From positions 1,084,001 through 1,148,000 of the forward strand of contig JAWQUS010000009.1 in the NCBI GenBank assembly GCA_036365455.1: a stretch of DNA of 64,000 nucleotides. The letters are read 5' to 3'. The translations under genes and the position numbers were made by a program. Shown here in pieces: positions 52,801 to 61,800 of this stretch (positions within the stretch are counted from its first letter, which is position 1; every line of letters begins with the position of its first letter). The notes under the pieces are model-generated. The model was not told the origin of the DNA, did not search any database, and saw only the letters and a list, made by a program, of their open reading frames with translations. Source of the stretch: Macrosoma leucophasiata (Eukaryota > Arthropoda > Insecta > Lepidoptera > Hedylidae).

Positions 52801-55800
52801 GCATTCCTTGAAGAAGTAGACAGAAGTAAACGCATCCATTAAAACTGGGAGATACTAAAAATAATCGACAAGAAAATGCATACTAATCATAACAATGGCA
52901 ACCCATTATACGTCCCACTGCTGGGCACGAGTCTCTCCCTTTTTTGGGAGGAGGCCTGGATCTTACTCCACCACGCTGCGATGCGTGCAATGCGGATTGG
53001 TGGAGGTGTATGGGTTAGTGGCCAACCCGTTGTCGGATGTTTTCAAACCGCTCCATAAGGCCTCCGACAAGGTTTTAACGACTATCTATCAATAGCAACC
53101 GGGACCGACGGCTTAACGTGCCCTCCGAAGCACGAAAACGTGCATTTAATTTGCCACCAGCGGTCACCCGTCACACTACCCGACCGCGCCCGTAGTGCTT
53201 AACCGAGTAGATCGCTAACAATCTACACCAGCAGCGGGCCATGCGCGCTTCATAAAATGCATATTCTCTTGCTTTTTGACCTGAATCCTCACAGTAATTA
53301 AAAAATATACATAAGGTAGAGGGTATTAAAAAAATATATTTCTAACAACGTAATTTCGTATTAACTGAAAAGCAAAAAGAGCCCAATACAGAAAAGGTCA
53401 AAATAAAAAAATCCATTGTAAAAACGTGAAAAATTCTCGACGAAATACCACATATTTTCAGTTCGCGCACAAAGCCTTAACTTATCTAATTCACTTGCTA
53501 CAAGTATGAAAATTTGCGGAATGCCCCGCGGGGCAGGGCTTTGACCGGTTTTATTAAAATTCACTGTCGACTCATCTCGCCACAGCCGGAGTAAGGTACC
53601 TACTATTTGCTTATACAAGGTGCAGCTGGAAAGGTCCAATAATATTGAAAGGGGTTCATCTAAGTATATCAAGTTTAAAATCATTTAACGTAAACAATAC
53701 AATGAAATTACACACAATTAATTTCATAAAATGTTTAATAATTTAATATTTGTTGTTTTATTTGACAACCCTAACAAGACGTCAATAAACTCTCAGCAAT
53801 AATACATATGCACACACGCGTAGTGGTCGCCTTCGACTGATACATGCTCTATCGCTTCAAGCGATAGAGCATATCGCTTGTACAGGGAGCGCCGCGGCGC
53901 CCGTGTGTTCATTGCACACCCTGCACAATAGGCCCGTAATTTCCGGCACAGAGGCATAACACCTTAGGCCTCAGAAGTGGCAACGTATCTGCATTTTAAC
54001 CTCTGGTCATTGTGTGGGTGTCTATAGGCTGCAGACATCACTTAAATCAATAAGAACTACATGCTTGTTTGCCACTTTTATTACATAAAAAAAACTGGAC
54101 CCAATCATTGATTGAAGTCGGTTTTATTAAAAAAATAACTAACTTATTTTACGTTGTAAAGTTATCTGATAAAATTCTAAAATCGGCAATCAGCATAAAT
54201 AAATGTAGGAATGAAACGATCCTTACAAGAACTGTCCAAATAAAACAGATTTCCAGGAACATTCGCAATCGGAATGAGCTATTTAATCATTCCGTTGAAA
54301 TATTTTATTACTAACCATTTGCGATTTAATGAAATAGCGTCCATATTTGCTAATCCAATGCCTGAATTCACTATCTATGATATGATCAAATATGATGAGC
54401 CTTATGAAAATTGTCTTTGCGAATTCGTAAGTTCAAAACGCCTTATGATCTTGAATCTGCTTTTACGAAACCACTGGAAACTAATTGTTTTTTTTTTATA
54501 TTATTTCGCATTAACACATGCTTGTGAAATATATTTTTCTTTAAATAAAATACTGGAAACTAGATTATTCATTCAGCTAAGAATTTGACAAAACAACTAG
54601 TTGCAACATATGCCTTCAAAAATGGCGTGAAAAGAGTCCTTCAAGATCGGTTGTTCAAAGGTTACAATGACCTTTTTCAACAGGACATAAAAAGAATTTG
54701 GCATATGCTATGGTGCGAATGAGGATGGCTCCGTTAGTTGCCTCGGCACTGAAAACTTAAAGAAGAAGAAAAATATTATTCCTCATAGCTGCTGCATACC
54801 AGCTCCATTCGCAGTCGGCCCGGGAGTACTTCGATCTCACACAAGGGGCTGCACTTTTAACAGTGAGGATTAGCATGACGATCGCCAACCTTCGTAGTCG
54901 AGTGACACATTAAGAATGACACGACTCACCATAGCTCCCGCACACCAGCTCCACCCTGAGCGAGTCGGCGCGGCAGTCCTTGAGCTCGCGCAGCAGGCCG
55001 CCCTCGCTCCGCTGGAAGGCGCGGTAGGACTGCGCCACGCCGTGCACGCGGTGCGCGCGCCGGCCCGGCCGCCCGCCGGCCGCGTCCACTACCGTGCTCT
55101 TGTTCACTACACTGCGGGGACGTGGGGACGAGGCCTGGTTAGTTTTAAAGTCGACAACATTTAAAGAAACTAAAAAAGGTTTCAATGAAATATTAATTTC
55201 ATCCTTGTCTCGTCATCATCATCACAGCTGAAAAATGTTTACTGCTGTACCGACACCTGTCTGCTGTTATAGAGGTTATGCCATTATCGCCACGCTTGGC
55301 ATACGGATTTGCGATCGCAGTCGTAGTATTTTTATCGCAAGACTCCGCTTCCGCCCGCCGAGAATTCCGCCATCTTGCGTTATTGCACTACTACTATTTA
55401 TTTTATTTTGAAGGTTTACTTTGACATATTATTAATCAACGCATCAGTTGTTATTCGCTTTATTTTTCTATTTGTAATTTGACCTATCACAAAAACATTT
55501 TATTATTTTCAAGTGATCAAATTAATTTTACACAAGATGGACCGACGACCCGGTGAAGGTCGCGGGCAATCGCTGGATGAGGGCGGCCCGGGACCGTTCG
55601 TTGTGGCATTCTTTGGGGGAGGCCTTTGTTCAGCAGTGGACGTCTTTTGGCTGAAATGATGAAATTAATTTTGAAGTGAATGGTTTGATATGGCGGTCCA
55701 TTCCGAAAATTCTAAATGAGTGTTCAGTTGACTGACTGCACTAGTGGAAGATTTTTTTTCCAGGAGATGAATATTATTCCGCCAGTGGGCGGTGGGGTCG

Positions 55801-58800
55801 CCACGTTCCGACGCCAGCAACATGGTTATTTTACTGGTTAATCATACCTAGATGGATAAATATCTAAAGCTGGGCTTCAGTGGCTACAGGTGGTTACTCT
55901 TAACGATTTGCACCCAAATCGTCCTAAAATATCACAAAGGGGAAAAATCAGCTCAGTCAGATTCAATAAGTGATGAATTCCGAGGAAATGGTTTTGAAAG
56001 ACAACGTGGGGGGCAATTAGAGGGGTCTAACGATAACTCTAATGCTTTCATTTAGAACGTTATCTAGTCAATTTCGTACCGCCTATTAAAATATTTTTCT
56101 ATAAGTATATACCTGGGGACGAAAAAAATTTCAAGAAAAAGTTAGGCGGTACGAAACCGACAAAATGATGACATAATCGAAAGCTAAACGAACACATTAG
56201 AGTTAGGCGGTTGGCTCCCAGATCAAGGGCTAGAACAGATGCTGCTTTTACCACCTTATGGCAATGTAGGCATAGAGACAACTCACGTGTATCCCAACAT
56301 GGAGCAGAGCTTGGTGGCGGTGGGCGCGTCGAGCGCGGCGATGCAGGCGGGGAACCAGGACTGGTTAGCGGCTCGATATACTTGCAACTCGCCGCGACCC
56401 ACGTCCCCGTTAGCCTCGCTTAGTCGTACTGTGGGACAATACTTCCTTAATACTAACAATAATAAATAACACACAAGAAATCACTTAAGGAAAAAAACTG
56501 AAAGCAGGATTTGACCCTGCGACCACTGGATAGATAGATAAAGAAACCGCATTTTCTGTCAGACCGCCACATTATCTATATTATTATAATATTTGTAAAT
56601 AATTTTTGCAGCATTTGGCATTGTCGTGATCTCAGTGTGTTGTCTACAACATGGCGAAAAAGCAACGCATTTGAGTCATAAGAGGTGCCTGTCACCCTAA
56701 ATGAAAATGAATTTCTGATTCTGATTCATTTATTCCCTTGGCGAGACTTTATCGCTGTATAACATAATAGTCGTAACACTTTTTATTTGGTACGGAGCGG
56801 ATTCGATACGCTACGAACCAAATCTGGCCGTATGTAAAGAAGTCCGGCGGACACAATTATTATTAATCAAGTCCGATGCGGTCCGCTCGCGGGGATTCCG
56901 TCCGCCGAACCCGGTCGTAAAAAAAAAAAATACGCTTACACTCACAGCCCCACAGTAGGTATAAACCTGTGTCGTGGGTGCCGTTGTACACATACAACAC
57001 ATACACAAACACCCAGACCCGAAACAAATATCTGTAGGCCATACAAATATTTGTCCCGGTGCGGGGATCGAACCCGCGACCCTTCGAATCAAACGATGGT
57101 TTCACACCGCTGGACTAACCGAGTCGTCAAAACGTCGTGTCGTGTGTTACTACTATAAAAAAATATGAATCAGCTTGGCCGGTTATAATCACAGATGCTA
57201 TTTATTTCGCAAATATCATACCGTCATCGTATAAGATCACAGTCTAAAGAAAACGAACGTGTTATATGTACTTATACTGTGATAAGATTCGGTACGAGCA
57301 ATAGCATTTTATTAAAAAAAGTGCCACGTGTTTCTTAATACCAAAATTATAAAAATCACTCAATCTTAGGTCTGTTTAGGTCAAAACAGAGTAGTTTCTT
57401 ATCGTTATAAGAGATAAAAGCGTGTTTTAAGTTATTTAAAATAAACGGTTATTTTTATTACAAATTTATCAAGCAGCTCGTTATAGTGTCAATAGGAATC
57501 TTCAACGTCAGCCGTTCTTTTTTTTTATTTCATAATCAATGGCATTGAGGCAGAAGTGGCAATAAGAAATCGTTTCAATTTTATCCCAAGACATCCCCAT
57601 CAATCACGGAACGATCAACATCTTTCTAATGGTGACTGACCAGACAAGCTGCATTTAAGAATACTACTTAGTTGAATTGATTTTTTTTTTCTGATGGGAG
57701 AGTTTAGGTCTAAGGGATTGAGGGCGTAGGCACCACCGCATTCTCTAATCTACCTGCCGCCAAATGGTAGTGTTCAGCACTATCGTGTTCCGGTTAGATG
57801 TTAAAGTAAGGCCCCGTAATAACTTATCACAGAAACATATCAACTAAGGTCTCAGGGGTGGCAACGCATCTGCATTTTGACCCCTGGTCTTTGTGTAAGT
57901 GTCCATATGCTGCAGTGATCACTTAACATCAATGTGAACTGCATGCTTGTTTGCCACTTTCACTATATAAAAGAAATATGGTTTGACCGCCCTTGTTCAG
58001 TTAACTGCATATAGCACCACGGGCCACCGGCCGCGGCGAACTGGAGGGGAGTAGCCATATGCAAGCTTTCCCCACTGTCAAAGTACAAGACCAAATGGTC
58101 ATATGCCTGTCGCCCAGGTATTTAAATGTGTGTGACCGGTGGGCCGAGTTGCTTTATGGTTAACTGGATGCACCACCGTAAGAATTCTCTTCCACTAAAG
58201 AGTGATCACGTCCCGATGCCTTAAGATACCAGGTTATGAGTTGAAACTATCAATCTCCAGAAACTTTTTACTGGTGGTAGAGCTCCAGTGACGGAGCTCG
58301 CGGGCGTAGGCACCACCGCATTACCTAATATACTTGCCGCTAAATGGTAGTGTTCAGCACTATCGTGTTCCGCTCAGTTGGTAATGTACGACACAGAGTC
58401 ATAAAACCTCAGGAGTGGTAACGCATCTGCATTTTGACCTTGGTCTTTGTGTGAGTGTTTATAGGCTGCAGTCACAATGCAAATATGAACAGTGTGGAAA
58501 CTACGTACAAGACCTTGAAACGTCACACTCACACAAACATGCGCATCGACGAGGCCTCTAAGCGGTTCTCGCGGTGCTGCAGTACTGAGTCACTCGCTAC
58601 ATCGAGCGTCGATGCGCATGTTTGTGTTAGTGCCATTTCGAAAGTTTTGTACGTAGTTTCCATACTGTTCATATGTGTACTGTGCTGCAGTCATCACTTA
58701 ATTCCAATGTGAACCATTCCATTACATTAAAAAAAAGTTAATAAAAAGTCAACTTACAGCAATTCCTCTCGTCCTGGCCCCAAGGACAGTCCACTTTGCC

Positions 58801-61800
58801 GTCGCAAAGGTGACTCTGCGAGATACACCTCTGGTTGCCGCAGTGGACGTCTCCGCTGCGCTTGCACACGCGGCAGTTGAGCTCGTCGGAGCGGTCGGCG
58901 CAGTCCACGTGCCCGTCGCAGCGCCAGTCGTGCGGTATGCAGCGGTTGATGTCGCATTGGAAGCCTGTCGGACAAACTGCCAAAAGGAAGAGGGCTTAAT
59001 GCTGAGTCAAAGAGCAATTATCAAAATACACGCAACTACACGCCTGTAATCCCCGAAGGGATAGGCAGAGGTAAATGCACGCATTCAAGCATACATGCAA
59101 ACACCAACGTCGGTTACGTTTAGGCCCATGTAACAGGTGGCGAACCTGTTGCCATCTCCGGGCACATTACCAAACTCCGAGGTACTGGGAAACTTCCAGA
59201 AAATGGATAAAGCCCAATAGAACCAGAGATAAAGGATTTTAAACCGATAACTCTGATAGTCCCCGACTCGGGAATGGAACCTAGGACCCCTAGCGTAGTA
59301 GTAGTGGACAGCTACCACTACGCTACTGAGACAGGTTTTATTATCAAAATATAATTTCAATAAAGCATAGCATTATTGACGTGAGCATCGGATATGCTTT
59401 GACATGAACTAAGGGCCGAAGGGATTTCAGAAAGGATTCTAATTGAAAGTTATTTGTGCTTTTAGGGCTATATTTCACCGGGAACCATGGCGGCGCAACG
59501 AGTCGCCGTCACCAACAAAATGTATACGGCTCCATAGAGTGTTACTCACTTTGTGTCCGTTTGGTTGCGCAACCAATTTGGCGGCGCGACCAACTCGGAC
59601 GCCGGCCCACAGTGTTCCACAATTTGTTGCGAGCCACCATGCTGGTTGGGTCGCAACAAATTTATAGAAAAGTTTGACTTGATGAGTAATGACTTTACAC
59701 ATCACAAACTTTTCTATGAAGAATTGTCATAAACGGGTTTAAGTAGATACCTACGAGGTAAAGTAGCGAATATAAAACTTTATTAAACAAGCTAGTATGT
59801 ATATATTATGTACCTATAATCAAGGAAATTAAATCCTACTCGGAGATTTATTTTTTCATGTGAAGCAGCGAAGTGGCACGTTGTCAGAGAATATGTAATA
59901 ATACTACGTACCTATAGAATGGACACTTTGACGTCCCGCCCTTTGTTTCCCCGCCTCACCCAACCTCCTCCCCTCTTATGGGCGACGTTTGGTATTCTCT
60001 ACGTGCTACGCACGTGTATGCAGGTGCACGTGTAAATACACGTCAATTCATGACACAGACATATTCACATAGAGACCAAATTAAGCGTTTGTATGGAATT
60101 TTGGCGGAGTGTCCGCGGTGTGACGGTGTGCAGTAGTACATAAAGAACTTGAATTTTCTGAATCTCAAATACTTCCTGAGATTAAACCATTATTAGGTAT
60201 GCAAAAGCAATAAACGAGTCCGAAACACATGGCTCAAAAACAAACGACAGAAATTTTTCACTTCTTAATAATGATCGTTGCGACATCATGCGCAATCTAT
60301 TTGTAAAATTACAACCTTTTAAAACGTTTCAGCGAGCGCAAATAATTAACATTCTAGAATCCTAAGTGAAGTAATATCATAACAGCCGAATAGATAAAGT
60401 TGCTACAGTAATCGAGAGGGTCGGACACGATACAAGCTCGTCAGATCTCTCGGTGCAGTCAATGTGTCCAGAGCAGCGCCAGTCGTGGGGTGTGCAGTTT
60501 AAATCGCATTTGGCACACTGCCAAAGTAATTTACTTTGGTGACCTTGCGGAAGGTTTCCGTGTAATACAATAACTTTGCCGATACCATCGAAGATTCCAT
60601 TCAATGATAGCTTTTGTGAACGAAAACGAGGGTTTAAAATTTAACAATAGTATTTTAGATGCCGAAATGTAGGTACGTTATCTGCACTTAGTGTTCAACT
60701 TATAAATTTCAAATATAATTCATGGCAAAACTAATAGGTATGTAGGTCTTTATAATATGTTTAATAAATAAATAAATAATAAATAAATTACGCTTACACT
60801 CACAGCCCCACAGTAGGTATAAACCTGTGTCGTGGGTACCGTTGTACACATACAACACATACACAAACACCCAGACCCGAAACAAATATCTGTAGGCCAT
60901 ACAAATATTTGTCCCGGTGCGGGGATCGAACCCGCGTCCCTTCGAATCAAACGGTCATCTCACACCGCTGGACTAACCGGGTCGTCAAATATGGAAATCC
61001 AGGTTCAACAATTGAGGTCATTTGCCTGTATTTCACACGAGGCCTGTACCTGTATTTCTCACCGAATCCTCCCATCTGACTAGAGCTTCCAGATTGCTTT
61101 ATTGGATTTAACGGTTAAATACAATCTCCATCCCCCCAACTGCCCACCAGAGCTTCATGGTTTGTCCTTGGACCTCACCGAATCTCTGCTCCCAACTAGA
61201 GTATCGAGGTTACTTATCTGTATTTTACGGAGTGTTCCACCCCGCCAACTCCATCGGGCCATCGTGCTTCACACCTGGACCCTGCAAATCTTTGCTCCCG
61301 ACTGGAGTGGCGCGGTTACGTACCTATATATATTACTTAAGGGGGGGCTATGCTCCCAATCCCCCCTTCGCTTTGGGCGTCACACCTGGATTTCGCCGAA
61401 TTTCCGCTCGCAACTGAGGCATCGAGCTTATTATTTGTTTCGAGTTTGAGTGTTTGTGTGTGTATTGCATAACGGGATCCACGACATATATAGTGAGGGT
61501 GCTTTTCCAGCAGAGATGTGCTATGCTACGTTGCTATGGATGCGTTTGATATCCACCAAACATTTTAATTGGTGGCTTGGTGCACATAGCTTAGCACTGG
61601 TGGAAACGGATTCAACTAAGACATGTTTTTTATATGGAAGGATGTGTGCTATGGGCCGTCGTGAGTGGTGTAGCTAGCCTTCGCCGAATCCCTACTTTCG
61701 ATACATCATATAGCTCGAGCTGCGCATCTTTCTCGCGCAGCTACATAGCTTAGTATTGGTGGAAACAGTCTCATATTTTCGTAGCGTAGATTTCAAGAAG

